Assembly: GCA_016719465.1 (NCBI GenBank)
Contig: JADJYY010000026.1
Span: forward strand, 1-36,072
Length of the DNA: 36,072 bases
DNA from: Hydrogenophilales bacterium
Lineage (GTDB): Bacteria; Pseudomonadota; Gammaproteobacteria; Burkholderiales; Thiobacillaceae
Direction of reading: 5' to 3'
Both the position numbers and the translations under genes were made by a program. Positions 15,026 through 23,662 of this stretch are shown here, in pieces. Below the pieces are notes generated by a model. That model did not search any database and was not told where the DNA came from. It saw only the letters and a program-made list of their open reading frames with translations. Every line of letters begins with the position of its first letter. Position 1 is the first letter of the stretch.

Positions 15026-15700
15026 ATGGCGATCACCGACTGGCCCGAGGGCGACCGGCCCCGGGAAAAGCTTCTGGCGCGCGGCGCCGCGGCCCTGTCC
15101 GACGCGGAACTACTGGCGATTTTTTTACGCGTGGGCGTCACCGGAAAAAGCGCGGTGGATCTGGCCCGGGATCTGCTGAACCATTTCGGCGGCCTGACCC
15201 GCCTGTTCGCGTCGGAACAGGCCGCGTTCAGCGCCTTTCCCGGCATGGGGCCGGCCAAGTACGCCCAGTTGCAGGCCGTCCTGGAAATGTCCCGGCGCGC
15301 CCTGGGCGAGGACATGCGCGCCGGCGATGCCCTCAATTCCCCCAAGGCGGTGCGCGACTGGCTGCGTCTCAAACTCTCCGGCCTGGGCCACGAGGTGTTC
15401 GTGGCGGTGTTCCTGGATGCCCAGAACCGGGTCATCGAATCGGAAGAACTGTTTCGCGGCACCCTGACCCAGACTTCGGTCTATCCCCGGGAAATCGTCA
15501 AACGCGCTCTGGCCCACAACGCCGCCGGCGTGATCCTGGCCCACAACCATCCCTCCGGCGTGGCGGAGCCGAGTCAGGCCGACCGCTGGCTCACCGATCA
15601 GCTGAAATCCGCCCTGGGCCTGGTGGACGTGAAGGTGCTGGACCATTTCATCGTCGCCGGCGGGAGCGGGTTGTCCTTCGCCGAGCGCGGTTGGCTTTGA
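15026..15700 (+). CDS. radC: RadC family JAB-domain protein
   Basis: A 224-residue RadC of normal length. The N-terminal part has a helix-hairpin-helix-like region (REKLLARGAAALSDAELLAIFLR, FPGMGPAKYAQLQAV). The C-terminal JAB/MPN domain has the metal-binding signature HNHPSGVAEPSQAD with FHVT-like upstream elements (EELFRGTLTQTSVYPRE). Despite its name, a DNA-repair role is not established for the family; the fold suggests a metal-dependent hydrolase. The start at 15026 follows GGGAGG. The radC-rpmB-rpmG order is the normal proteobacterial arrangement. Confidence 0.95.
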   Translation: MAITDWPEGDRPREKLLARGAAALSDAELLAIFLRVGVTGKSAVDLARDLLNHFGGLTRLFASEQAAFSAFPGMGPAKYAQLQAVLEMSRRALGEDMRAGDALNSPKAVRDWLRLKLSGLGHEVFVAVFLDAQNRVIESEELFRGTLTQTSVYPREIVKRALAHNAAGVILAHNHPSGVAEPSQADRWLTDQLKSALGLVDVKVLDHFIVAGGSGLSFAERGWL

Positions 15701-15725
15701 CCATTTCGGCGGCTTCGTGTATAAA
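15697..15725 (+). promoter_or_regulatory. Sigma-70 promoter of rpmB-rpmG
   Basis: TTGACC at 15697-15702 and TATAAA at 15720-15725 are separated by exactly 17 bases, close to the sigma-70 consensus. The -35 box overlaps the radC stop codon. Transcription would start about 40 bases before rpmB, matching strong expression of ribosomal proteins. Confidence 0.85.
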
Positions 15726-15765
15726 GGCCGACTTTCCGATTCAGCAATTTCCAGGGGTATTCATC

Positions 15766-15999
15766 ATGGCCCGTGTGTGTCAGGTCACCGGCAAGAAGCC
15801 GATGGTGGGGAACAATGTGTCCCACGCCAACAACCGTACCAAGCGTCGTTTCCTGCCCAATCTCCAGTACCGCCGTTTCTGGGTGGAAAGCGAGAACCGT
15901 TGGGTGCGTCTGCGTCTTTCCAACGCCGGCCTGCGCCTGATCGACAAGAAGGGCATCGATGTCGTCCTGGCCGATCTGCGCGCCAGCGGCGAGCTGTAA
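15766..15999 (+). CDS. rpmB: 50S ribosomal protein L28
   Basis: A 77-residue L28 of the large ribosomal subunit. It begins MARVCQVTGKKPMVGNNVSHA and continues NRTKRRFLPNLQ and RLRLSNAGLRLIDKKGID, all typical of proteobacterial L28. The start codon at 15766 is fixed by the conserved N-terminus. rpmG follows after 11 bases containing its ribosome-binding site. Confidence 0.98.
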   Translation: MARVCQVTGKKPMVGNNVSHANNRTKRRFLPNLQYRRFWVESENRWVRLRLSNAGLRLIDKKGIDVVLADLRASGEL

Positions 16000-16010
16000 G
16001 GAGAACGATC

Positions 16011-16178
16011 ATGGCTAAAGGCGGACGCGAAAAAATCAAGCTGGAGTCCTCCGCGGGCACCGGCCACTTCTACACCACCACCAAGAACAAGAAGACCATG
16101 CCCGGCAAGATGGAGATCAGCAAGTTCGATCCCGTCGCCCGCAAGCATGTGGCTTACAAGGAAACCAAGCTGAAGTAA
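16011..16178 (+). CDS. rpmG: 50S ribosomal protein L33
   Basis: A 55-residue L33. It begins MAKGGREKIKLESSAGTGHF and continues YTTTKNKKTMPGKMEISKFDPVARKHV; the length is standard. The form lacks the zinc-ribbon CxxC pairs, so it is the zinc-independent (C-) type, as in many proteobacteria. AAGGAG lies before the start. It shares the rpmB promoter and is followed by a strong terminator. Confidence 0.98.
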   Translation: MAKGGREKIKLESSAGTGHFYTTTKNKKTMPGKMEISKFDPVARKHVAYKETKLK

Positions 16179-16186
16179 GCGGTTCT

Positions 16187-16232
16187 CCCACGAATAAAAA
16201 ACCCCGCTCCGGCGGGGTTTTTTATTCGTGGG
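16187..16232. terminator. Rho-independent terminator of rpmB-rpmG
   Basis: CCCACGAATAAAAAACCCCGC pairs with GCGGGGTTTTTTATTCGTGGG around a short TCCG loop. The stem has a GC core followed by a T tract on both strands, so it can act in both directions. It begins 8 bases after the rpmG stop. Confidence 0.95.
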
Positions 16233-16297
16233 AAAGGGTTCACGATAATCCCATGGCGGATAAGTCCGCGGATGATCGCGAAAGGAAGGAGCGAACC

Positions 16298-16630
16298 ATG
16301 ATTCACGGTATTTCCAGCAAGACGCGCGTCCTGCTGTGCGCGCTGCCGCTGTTGACCGCGTGCGCGCAAACCACGCCGCCGCCGGCTTCCGACACGACCC
16401 GGATCGAGCAGCGGCTGAATGATATCGAGCGCCGCGTCGAACTGCTGGAAAGCCGCCCCCAGGTCCAGGCGCCCCTGCGCACGCGCGAGGACATCCTGGA
16501 ACACAGGGAAAGACTGACCGCGGAGCGGGTCAGGCTGATGACCAGGATGACCGATCAGCATCCCGCGATCCGGGACATCGACCGGCAATTGCGCATCCTC
16601 GACCTGCAACTGAAATCCATCGAGCCCTGA
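16298..16630 (+). CDS. Small lipoprotein with coiled-coil region
   Basis: A 110-residue predicted lipoprotein of unrecognised family. The ATG at 16298 follows AAGGAAGGAG with good spacing; an upstream ATG at 16253 has no such site. The N-terminus ISSKTRVLLCALPLLTAC is a short signal peptide ending in a lipobox (LTAC), so the mature protein starts at Cys22 or so and is membrane-anchored. After a proline-rich linker (TTPPPAS), residues about 34-106 look helical and heptad-like (IEQRLNDIERRVELLESR, LRILDLQLKSIEP). It lies alone between the rpmG terminator and the convergent desaturase. Confidence 0.75.
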   Translation: MIHGISSKTRVLLCALPLLTACAQTTPPPASDTTRIEQRLNDIERRVELLESRPQVQAPLRTREDILEHRERLTAERVRLMTRMTDQHPAIRDIDRQLRILDLQLKSIEP

Positions 16631-16649
16631 ACCCGACCCTGGTGATGGG

Positions 16650-17816
16650 TCAGGCGTAACAGCGTAAACGCCGGGAGAACTGGGACAGGGCCTCGATGCC
16701 GCTGGCCTCGGCCCTCTGGCACCAGTCCTGGAGCTGGCGCACCAGTTGTTCGCTGCTGGCGGTGGAGCGGCCCCACAGGGCGGCGAGATCCTGGCGCATC
16801 TGGTAGAGGGTCTTGAGCCGGTCGCTCTGGGCCAGGACCGAGAGCAGTTCCGCCCTTTCGCTCGGCTGCAACGCTCCCTGGTCCAGGTTGAGCCAGCGCC
16901 ACACCTTGGCCATGTCGGGGAAGTTGCCGCGCAGTTTCTCCAGTTCCTGGGCGTAGGCCTGTTTCATGCCCCGGCGGTAGCGGGTGAGCACGTCGTAGCG
17001 GTGGGTGATGATGGCGTGCAGCAGGTCGGTATCGCAGAAGTGCTTGATCTCGCCCCAGCGCACCTTGGGCGCCACCTTCTTGACACTGGCCAGGCCCAGG
17101 ATTTCCAGGATGCGGATATAGAGCCAGCCGATGTCGAACTCGTACCAGCGGTTGGAGAGCTTGGCCGAGCTGCCGTAGGCGTGGTGGTTGTTGTGGAGTT
17201 CCTCGCCGCCGATGAGGATGCCCCAGGGCAGGATGTTGGTGCTGGCATCCTCGCAGGCGAAGTTGCGGTAACCCCAGTAATGGCCGACACCGTTGATGAT
17301 GCCGGCGGCGGTGATGGGGATCCACAGCATCTGCACGGCCCAGAGGGTGACGCCGAGGGGGCCGAACAGGAGCACGTCGATGGCCAGCATGAGGGTGATG
17401 CCGAGGCTGGAATGGGGGGTGTACAGATTTCGCTCCAGCCAGTCGTCCGGGGTTCCCCGCCCGTAGCGTTCCAGGGTTTCCCGGTTTTTGGCCTCCGCCC
17501 GGTACAACTCGGCGCCTTCCAGCAGCACTTTGCGGATGCCCAGGACCTGCGGGCTATGGGGATCCTCCGGGGTTTCGCACTTGGCGTGGTGCTTGCGGTG
17601 GATGCTGGCCCATTCCCTGGTCACGATGCCGGTGGTGAGCCACAGCCAGAAACGGAAGAAATGGCCGGCGATGGGGTGGAGATCCAGGGCGCGATGGGCC
17701 TGGGCCCGGTGCAGGAAGATGGTGACGCTGGCGATGGTGATATGGGTCAGCGCCAGGGCGACGACCACGTACCCCCACCAGGGGAGGTCGATGAGTCCGT
17801 TGACATAGTGGGACAT
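16650..17816 (-). CDS. Acyl-CoA desaturase (delta-9 type membrane fatty acid desaturase)
   Basis: A 388-residue membrane desaturase that introduces a double bond into acyl chains using a di-iron centre. The three histidine boxes are complete: HRAQAHRALD (HxxxxH), HRKHHAKC (HxxHH) and EELHNNHHAYGSS (HxxHH). Hydrophobic segments occur at YVVVALALTHITIASV and around ITLMLAIDVLLFGPLG. The last 130 or so residues (from about ITHRYDVLTRYRRG) are a soluble helical extension beyond the common core, seen in some proteobacterial members. It is the last gene of the leftward run starting at cbbR, 32 bases after the mscS-type gene, and may adjust membrane fluidity. Confidence 0.92.
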   Translation of the reverse strand: MSHYVNGLIDLPWWGYVVVALALTHITIASVTIFLHRAQAHRALDLHPIAGHFFRFWLWLTTGIVTREWASIHRKHHAKCETPEDPHSPQVLGIRKVLLEGAELYRAEAKNRETLERYGRGTPDDWLERNLYTPHSSLGITLMLAIDVLLFGPLGVTLWAVQMLWIPITAAGIINGVGHYWGYRNFACEDASTNILPWGILIGGEELHNNHHAYGSSAKLSNRWYEFDIGWLYIRILEILGLASVKKVAPKVRWGEIKHFCDTDLLHAIITHRYDVLTRYRRGMKQAYAQELEKLRGNFPDMAKVWRWLNLDQGALQPSERAELLSVLAQSDRLKTLYQMRQDLAALWGRSTASSEQLVRQLQDWCQRAEASGIEALSQFSRRLRCYA

Positions 17817-17848
17817 GTAATGCGCTGTTTCAGAAATGGAATTGAATT

Positions 17849-19164
17849 CTACGCCCGTCCCGGGAGCCTGTCGGGGGTAAAGGAAATCGGCTGCCCGGCC
17901 ACGTGGATGACCCGCTGGGGGAAGGGGATTTCGATCCGTTCCCGCTGGAACGTGCCCCAGACCGACCAGTTGAGTTGGGAGCGAAGATTGGCTTCCCCTT
18001 CCTCGGGGTCGCGGATCCAGACCACCAGTTCCAGGTTGATACCGTTTTCACCGAAGGATTGCAGCCGGACCTGGGGCACGGGGGTTTCAAGCACCCGGTC
18101 GTTGCCATCCGCGATTTCCAGCAGCAGGTCGCGCACCCGGCCCAGGTCGGAACCGTAGGCCACCTGGACCGGCAGCAGGATCTGGTTGTCCTTATCGGTC
18201 AGGCTCTTGTTGATGACCGGATTGGTGATCATGGTTTCGTTGGGGATGATGCTTTCGCTGCCATCCAGGCTGCGCAGCACGGTGTAACGAGTGGCGATTT
18301 CCTTGACCTCGCCGTAGTGCTTGTCCACCTGGACCATGTCGCCGATGCGGATGGATTGATCGAGCAGCAGGGTGAAGCCGGACACGTAATTGGCGGCGAT
18401 CTTCTGCAAGCCCAGGCCCAGGCCCACGCCGAGGGCGCCACCGAATACCGACAGCACGGTGATGTCGATGCCCACCAGGGGCAGGGCGACCAGGATGGCC
18501 AGTACGATGAACAAGCCCCGGGACAGCTTGCTGAAAGCCACGCGCAGGTTGGGGTCAGGGGCATGGCGCCGATCAGGCGGCTCTCCAGCAGATGGGCCAG
18601 CCAGAGGGCGATCATCAGGGTGACCGTGACGGACAGAAGTCCCACCAGGAGGGTATACAGGGACAGATGCTGCTTGCCGGCGTCGAAGCCGACGGCGTCC
18701 AGGGCGGCGACCACCTCGTCCAGGTAGCCGGTGAGGTGCAGGGCGAAGATGATCCAGACCAGCCAGGATACGGATCTTTCCACGACATGCAGGGCGCGGC
18801 TGGGTGTCAGGATGCGGCGCAGCACGAAGAAGCAGCCCTGGATGGCGATGAAGGACAGCAGCAGGGGCATGGCCAGGTTGAAGAGATGCACGTCCTGCCA
18901 TTTCCCCAGAATGGCGCGGCCGATGAGCACCGACGGCAACAGGGCGGCGGGCAGGATCAGGCGATGCCAGTCCGAACCGGTGAGATGGCCGTGGGGGCCC
19001 TCGGTTTGGGCGAGCCGACGCCGCAACAGGCCCACGCCGAACCAGGTGGCCACGGCGAACGATGCCAGCACGGCGATTTCGGTGAGCATGGCGGCATTGC
19101 CGAGGTTGGCGATCAGCGGGGCGATCAGGCTGTCCAGGTTGTCCAGGTTGTTCGTGGTGTTCAT
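17849..19164 (-). CDS. Mechanosensitive ion channel MscS family (one frameshift)
   Basis: About 438 residues when the frame is restored. MscS channels open under membrane tension to release solutes. The N-terminal part (start ATG 19164, MNTTNNLDNLDSL) has four or more hydrophobic segments ending LESRLIGAMPLTP. The frame then breaks near 18551-18565 and resumes as DPNLRVAFSKLSRG. The pore helix and cytoplasmic domain follow: VFGGALGVGLGLGLQKIAAN, with the Gly/Ala-rich TM3, SIRIGDMVQVDKHYGEVKEI, SIIPNETMITNPV and the final alpha/beta domain. One missing base explains the break. The start overlaps the PLD gene stop (ATGA), so translation is coupled. Confidence 0.88.
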
Positions 19165-19727
19165 GGCGATTCCCGTCGGTTGCCCAGGGGCAGTGCATGG
19201 ATTTTGTGCCTGCGCCAGTTGGCGGCATAGGCCTCGGCCAGGGTGCCGTGGCCGCGCAGGATCAGCAGGTTCTCCGCGTTGCGGAACTGGGCGGCGTGGG
19301 TGAAATTGAACGAGCCGGTGATCACGGCGGCGTCCGCCGTGCCGTTGTCGATGACCATCACCTTGTTGTGGGCGGCGGCATGGTCCGCGTCGATCCAGAC
19401 CGGCACGCCCTGTTCGGCCAGCCAGACCACCAGGCTGGTGGCGATGGTTTCCATCTGCTGGCGGTCGGCGATCACCCGCACGTCGACGCCGCGCCGCCCG
19501 GCCGCCGCCAGGGCCTCGGCGATGCCCTTGTGGGTGAAGCTGTAGGTCTGCACCAGGATCTGCTTCCTGGCCCTGGAGATGGCATCCATCACCAGGGCGC
19601 CGGCATCGTCGCCGGGCGTGAAGGCCACCTGGGCGGTGCCCCGGGCACCGAGCAGGAGGGGTTCGCCGGCCCGGACGTGAAGGCCGGCCGCAAGCAGGAG
19701 CACGAGAAGCGGAGTTGCCGGCTTCAT
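19161..19727 (-). CDS. Exported phospholipase D-like (Nuc/EndA type) protein
   Basis: A 188-residue single-domain member of the PLD superfamily. Single-HKD proteins of this size act as dimeric nucleases or phosphodiesterases. The N-terminus (MKPATPLLVLLLAAGLHVRAGEP) is a clear signal peptide, so the protein is periplasmic or secreted. The active-site motif is HNKVMVIDNG with the downstream GSFNFT and NAENL elements, a complete HxK(x4)D...GSxN set. Its stop overlaps the start of the mscS-type gene, and its start overlaps the stop of the methyltransferase gene by four bases (ATGA). Confidence 0.88.
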   Translation of the reverse strand: MKPATPLLVLLLAAGLHVRAGEPLLLGARGTAQVAFTPGDDAGALVMDAISRARKQILVQTYSFTHKGIAEALAAAGRRGVDVRVIADRQQMETIATSLVVWLAEQGVPVWIDADHAAAHNKVMVIDNGTADAAVITGSFNFTHAAQFRNAENLLILRGHGTLAEAYAANWRRHKIHALPLGNRRESP

Positions 19728-21058
19728 GCCACCCGTTCCAGCACGGCGGCGAAGAAGCCGTCCGTGCCATGGCTGGCCGGATCCAGGCGCAGATAGCGGC
19801 CCATCTCCAGGGGGATTTTCTGGGCGGCGAGCAATTCGCTGACGGGCGTGGGGCGGAAATCACCATGCCGGGCCAGGAAGGCCTCGACGATGGCCTCGTT
19901 TTCCTCGGTCAGCAGGCTGCAGGTGGCATAGACCAGGCGGCCGCCGGTTTTCACCAGGCTGGCGGCGGCGGTAAGGATGGCGGCCTGCTTGGCGGTCAGT
20001 TCCGCCACCGATTCCGGCGTCTGGCGCCATTTCAGGTCCGGGTTGCGGCGCAGGGTGCCCAGGCCGGAGCAGGGCGCATCCACCAGCACCCGGTCGAACT
20101 TGCCGGCCAGGCGCTTCACCTTGGTGTCCCGTTCGTGGGCGATGAGCAGTCCCTGGACGTTGGACAGCCCGGAACGGGCCAGACGCGGTTTCAGTTTGGC
20201 CAGGCGTTTTTCCGACACGTCGAAGGCATAGAGGCGGCCGGTGCTGTGCATCATCGCCCCCAGCAGCAGGGTCTTGCCGCCGGCGCCGGCGCAGAAATCG
20301 CACACCATCTCGCCCCGGCGCGGCGCCAGCAACTGGCCCAGCAACTGGCTGCCCTCGTCCTGGACCTCGAAACTACCGTCCAGGAAACGCGGATGTTTTT
20401 GCAGGGCCGGCTTGCCTTGCAGGCGCAGCCCCAAGGGCGAGTAGGGCATGGCTGTCGCGGGCAGGCCGTCGCGCGCCAGCGCGGCCAGCAGGTCGTCCCG
20501 GTCGGCCTTGATGGTGTTGACGCGCAGGTCCAGGGGGGCCGGGCTGTTCAGGGCGGCCATCAGGTCGGGCAGATGGTCGCCGGACTGGGCGCGCAGGCGC
20601 TCATGCAGCCAGTCCGGCAGATCCAGGCGCACCGCCTCGGGTTGATCGTCCAGTTTCGCGCCCTTCAGGCCGCGCAGCCATTCCAGGTCGTCCTTGTGCG
20701 CCAGGGCCTCGAATTCCCGCAGATTGCGGCCGCCGTGGCGCGCCAGCCAGGCCAGCAGCAGGCGGCGCGGCGTCGGCGGCGCGGCCAGGACTTGCAGGCT
20801 GCGCAGGTGGCGCAACACGCCGTACACCGCCTCGGCGATGAAGGCCCGGTCGCGGCTGCCCAGCTTGGGATAGTTGCGGAAAAAGCCGGAAAGCTTCACA
20901 TCGGCCGGGCGATCCATTTCCAGGACCAGTCCCAGGGCCTCGATGGTGGGAGCCAGGTCCAGGGTCGCGGCCTGGGTCGACGTCTGTGGGGTCGCCGGGC
21001 CTGGACGCTTGCCGGTAGGCCGCAGGGTGTTCTTGGGTTTAGGTTTTGACGGCGTCAT
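19724..21058 (-). CDS. rsmB: RsmB/NOP2-family 16S rRNA m5C methyltransferase
   Basis: A SAM-dependent RNA cytosine-C5 methyltransferase of the Sun/NOL1/NOP2 family, about 444 residues. The N-terminal half is the NusB-like RNA-binding region (SRDRAFIAEAVYGVLRHLRSL). The catalytic half has the SAM site DFCAGAGGKTLLLGA, the general motif IV DAPCSGLG and the nucleophile motif VYATCSLLTEENE, giving both catalytic cysteines. An alternative ATG at 21070 exists; 21058 has GGAA about 7 bases upstream. It overlaps the 3' end of cbbR by 20 bases or more, so it is probably translated from the cbbR message. RsmB is the nearest name, but the closely related RsmF-type or an unassigned member is possible. 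Confidence 0.88.
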   Translation of the reverse strand: MTPSKPKPKNTLRPTGKRPGPATPQTSTQAATLDLAPTIEALGLVLEMDRPADVKLSGFFRNYPKLGSRDRAFIAEAVYGVLRHLRSLQVLAAPPTPRRLLLAWLARHGGRNLREFEALAHKDDLEWLRGLKGAKLDDQPEAVRLDLPDWLHERLRAQSGDHLPDLMAALNSPAPLDLRVNTIKADRDDLLAALARDGLPATAMPYSPLGLRLQGKPALQKHPRFLDGSFEVQDEGSQLLGQLLAPRRGEMVCDFCAGAGGKTLLLGAMMHSTGRLYAFDVSEKRLAKLKPRLARSGLSNVQGLLIAHERDTKVKRLAGKFDRVLVDAPCSGLGTLRRNPDLKWRQTPESVAELTAKQAAILTAAASLVKTGGRLVYATCSLLTEENEAIVEAFLARHGDFRPTPVSELLAAQKIPLEMGRYLRLDPASHGTDGFFAAVLERVA

Positions 21059-21947
21059 TGCGGGTTCCATGAGAAAGCAGGAAATCCAGGAAGGTACGCG
21101 CCACCACCGTGCGCTGGCGCCCGGCGGGATACACCGCGTACCACTGGCGGATGATGGGGAAGCCTTGCACGTCGAGCAGGGCGAACTGGGCCGGATCGTG
21201 CAGGGCCAGGGTGTGGCGCGACAGGACGGAGATGCCCAGCCCGGTGAGCACGGCCTGTTTGATGGCCTCGTTGTTGCCCAGTTCCATGCGCGGCGTGAGG
21301 GATAGTCCGTTCTCGGCGAAGATGCGCTCCACGGCCTTGCGCGTCCCGGAACCGGGTTCCCGCAACAGCCAGGGCTCCTCCGCCAGCCGGGCCAGGGATA
21401 TGTGCTTTTTATGGGCCAGGGGGTGGTCCGGCGCGGCCAGAACGACCAGGGGGTTATCCATGAACGGAATGGCGGTGACCGCCAGGCCCTCCGGCGGCTG
21501 TCCCAGAATGTAGAGATCCTCCAGCCCGGCCGCCAGGGTCTCCAGCACCTGCTCCCGGTTGGTGACCCGCAGGGAGACCTTCACGCCGGGATGTAGCTGG
21601 GCGAATTCCCCCAGAAGACGGGGCACGAAATACGTCGCGGTGGAGATCGCCACCAGGCGCAAGGAACCCTTGGTCAGCCCCTGACGGGCCACCAGGGAGA
21701 GCTCGAAACGCTTCAGCGCGCCCAGGATTTCCCGGCTGGCGGCCACCAGTTCCTGGCCCTGGTCGGTGAGTTGCACCCGTTTGCCGTTCTGCTCCATGAG
21801 GGGCTGGCCAACGGCTTCGGTCAGCTTCTTCATCTGCATGGAGACGCCGGGCTGGGACAGATGCAGTTCCTCCGCCGCCCGCGACAGGGAGAGATGGCGC
21901 GCGGCGGATTCGAAAACCTGGAGTTGGCGGAGGGTCAGATGCAACAT
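21039..21947 (-). CDS. cbbR: LysR-type regulator of CO2 fixation, CbbR
   Basis: A 302-residue LysR-type regulator diverging from cbbM. The N-terminal winged helix (residues 1-62) reads TLRQLQVFESAARHLSLSRAAEELHLSQPGVSMQMKKL in family style. The effector domain (about 92-295) includes LRLVAISTATYFVPRLLGEF, FMDNPLVVLAAPDHPLA and REPGSGTRKAVE, matching known CbbR proteins. CbbR activates cbb operons in response to metabolites such as RuBP, phosphoenolpyruvate or NADPH. The 155-base divergent gap carries LysR-type dyads. Unusually, its gene overlaps and leads a five-gene leftward run with no other Calvin-cycle gene in it. Confidence 0.93.
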   Translation of the reverse strand: MLHLTLRQLQVFESAARHLSLSRAAEELHLSQPGVSMQMKKLTEAVGQPLMEQNGKRVQLTDQGQELVAASREILGALKRFELSLVARQGLTKGSLRLVAISTATYFVPRLLGEFAQLHPGVKVSLRVTNREQVLETLAAGLEDLYILGQPPEGLAVTAIPFMDNPLVVLAAPDHPLAHKKHISLARLAEEPWLLREPGSGTRKAVERIFAENGLSLTPRMELGNNEAIKQAVLTGLGISVLSRHTLALHDPAQFALLDVQGFPIIRQWYAVYPAGRQRTVVARTFLDFLLSHGTRNDAVKT

Positions 21948-22102
21948 GCCAGGATTATAAGCAATAGGTTATGCATGGCATCAAAAATCATGATTTTCCC
22001 TTATGTAATGGGGTCTTTATAGTTCACCCCATCCCGAGTAGGTCATTGCCGAATCGTGGTGTCGGCCAAAAGGCCACATTCATATCTTTTAAGGAGCAAG
22101 TC
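21948..22102. promoter_or_regulatory. cbbR-cbbM divergent control region
   Basis: ATAA-N8-TTAT at 21957-21972 fits a LysR-type recognition dyad next to the cbbR start. A perfect 14-bp palindrome, AAAATCATGATTTT, lies at 21984-21997. The likely cbbM -10 is TATAGT (22018-22023); the position 17 bases upstream (TTTCCC) is a poor -35, as expected of an activator-dependent promoter. The cbbM leader would be about 75 bases, ending with AAGGAG at 22091-22096. Confidence 0.6.
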
Positions 22103-23481
22103 ATGGATCAGTCCGCGCGTTATTCCGACCTCAGCCTCAAGGAAGAAGATCTGATGAAGGGCGAGAAGCACATTCTCGTCGCCTACAAGATGAAGCCCAA
22201 GGCTGGCTATGGTTACCTGGAAGCCGCCGCCCACTTCGCCGCCGAGTCCTCCACCGGCACCAACGTGGAAGTCTCCACCACCGACGACTTCACCAAGGGC
22301 GTGGACGCGCTGGTCTATTACATCGACGAAGCCACCGAGGATATGCGCATCGCCTATCCGATCGAGCTGTTCGACCGCAACGTCACCGACGGCCGCTTCA
22401 TGCTGGTTTCCTTCCTCACCCTGGCCATCGGCAACAACCAGGGCATGGGCGACATCGAGCATGCCAAGATGATCGACTTCTACGTGCCCGCCCGCGCCAT
22501 CCAGATGTTCGACGGCCCGTCCCGCGACATCTCCGACATGTGGCGCATCCTCGGCCGTCCGATCAGGATGGCGGCTACATCTCCGGCACCATCATCAAGC
22601 CCAAGCTGGGCCTGCGTCCCGAGCCTTTCGCCAAAGCCGCCTACCAGTTCTGGCTCGGCGGTGACTTCATCAAGAACGACGAACCCCAGGGCAACCAGGT
22701 GTTCTGCCCGCTGAAGAAAGTGCTGCCGCTGGTGTATGACTCCATGAAGCGCGCCCAGGACGAAACCGGCCAGGCCAAGCTGTTCTCCCTGAACATCACC
22801 GCCGACGACCACTACGAAATGATGGCGCGTGCCGATTTCGGCCTGGAAACCTTCGGTCCCGATGCCGACAAGCTGGCCTTCCTGGTCGACGGTTACGTCG
22901 GCGGCCCCGGCATGGTGACCACCGCCCGTCGTCAGTACCCCAGCCAGTACCTGCACTACCACCGCGCCGGCCACGGCGCCGTGACTTCCCCGTCCGCCAA
23001 GCGCGGCTACACCGCCTTCGTGCTGGCCAAGATGTCCCGTCTGCAAGGCGCTTCCGGCATCCACGTCGGCACCATGGGCTACGGCAAGATGGAAGGCGAG
23101 ACCTCCGACAAGATCATCGCCTACATGATCGAGCGCGACGAGTGCCAGGGCCCGGTCTACTACCAGAAGTGGTACGGCATGAAGCCCACCACCCCGATCA
23201 TCTCCGGCGGCATGAACGCCCTGCGTCTGCCCGGCTTCTTCGAGAACCTGGGTCACGGCAACGTCATCAACACCTCCGGTGGCGGCTCCTACGGCCACAT
23301 CGACAGCCCGGCGGCCGGCGCGATCTCCCTGCGTCAGTCCTACGAGTGCTGGAAGGCCGGCGCCGATCCGATCGAATACGCGAAAGAGCACAAGGAATTC
23401 GCCCGTGCCTTCGAATCGTTCCCTGGTGACGCCGACAAGCTGTACCCCGGCTGGCGTGAAAAGCTGGGCGTGCACAAGTAA
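22103..23481 (+). CDS. cbbM: Form II ribulose-1,5-bisphosphate carboxylase/oxygenase (one frameshift)
   Basis: Form II RuBisCO large subunit, 459 residues after correcting one base, the normal length. It fixes CO2 onto ribulose-1,5-bisphosphate; oxygenation yields 2-phosphoglycolate. The sequence starts MDQSARYSDLSLKEED. Catalytic elements are intact: GTIIKPKLGLRPEP with the first active-site Lys, GGDFIKNDEP with the carbamylated Lys and metal-binding Asp-Glu, YLHYHRAGHGA, loop-6 GTMGYGKMEG, and ISGGMNALRLPGFF. The frame changes at about 22561-22568: LGRP is followed by IRMAATS as written, but restoring one base gives the expected DGGYISGTIIKPK. No small subunit is present, as expected for form II. 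Codon use is strongly optimised, pointing to high expression and a functional gene. Confidence 0.97.
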
Positions 23482-23510
23482 GCTGAAGTACGCAATGAAG
23501 CAGTAAGAAA

Positions 23511-23536
23511 CGCCCCCGGTTCGCTGGGGGCGTTTT
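23511..23536 (+). terminator. Rho-independent terminator after cbbM
   Basis: CGCCCCC, a GGTTCGCT loop region and GGGGGCG followed by TTTTGCTT lie 30 bases after the cbbM stop. It would stop most transcripts after cbbM, giving more RuBisCO than CbbQ and CbbO, with the latter made by read-through. Confidence 0.85.
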
Positions 23537-23550
23537 GCTTGCGGGTTGGA

Positions 23551-23648
23551 TTCCCCCCTTTCTTAAAGGGGGGTTAGGGGGGATTTGGAAACGGTGTGAT
23601 TGCCGACACCTGAAAATCCCCCTCAATCCCCCTTTGCAAAGGGGGAGG
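23551..23648. repeat. Bipartite palindromic repeat, copy B
   Basis: The left half at 23551-23586 (TTCCCCCCTTTC...AAAGGGGGGTTAGGGGGGATT) and the right half at 23615-23648 (AATCCCCCTCAATCCCCCTTT...AAAGGGGGAG) are inverted copies separated by 28 bases. It lies directly before the cbbQ ribosome-binding site. Confidence 0.85.
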
Positions 23649-23662
23649 ACAAGGAGTTACCA

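Noticed and set aside
16746..18158. 470-codon plus-strand frame opposite the desaturase and mscS-type gene
   Set aside because: Shadow of two conserved minus-strand genes with complete active-site or pore motifs.
22555..22570. Programmed frameshifting in cbbM
   Set aside because: No slippery heptamer or following pseudoknot is evident, and form II RuBisCO is not known to use it. Several other genes here have the same kind of indel.
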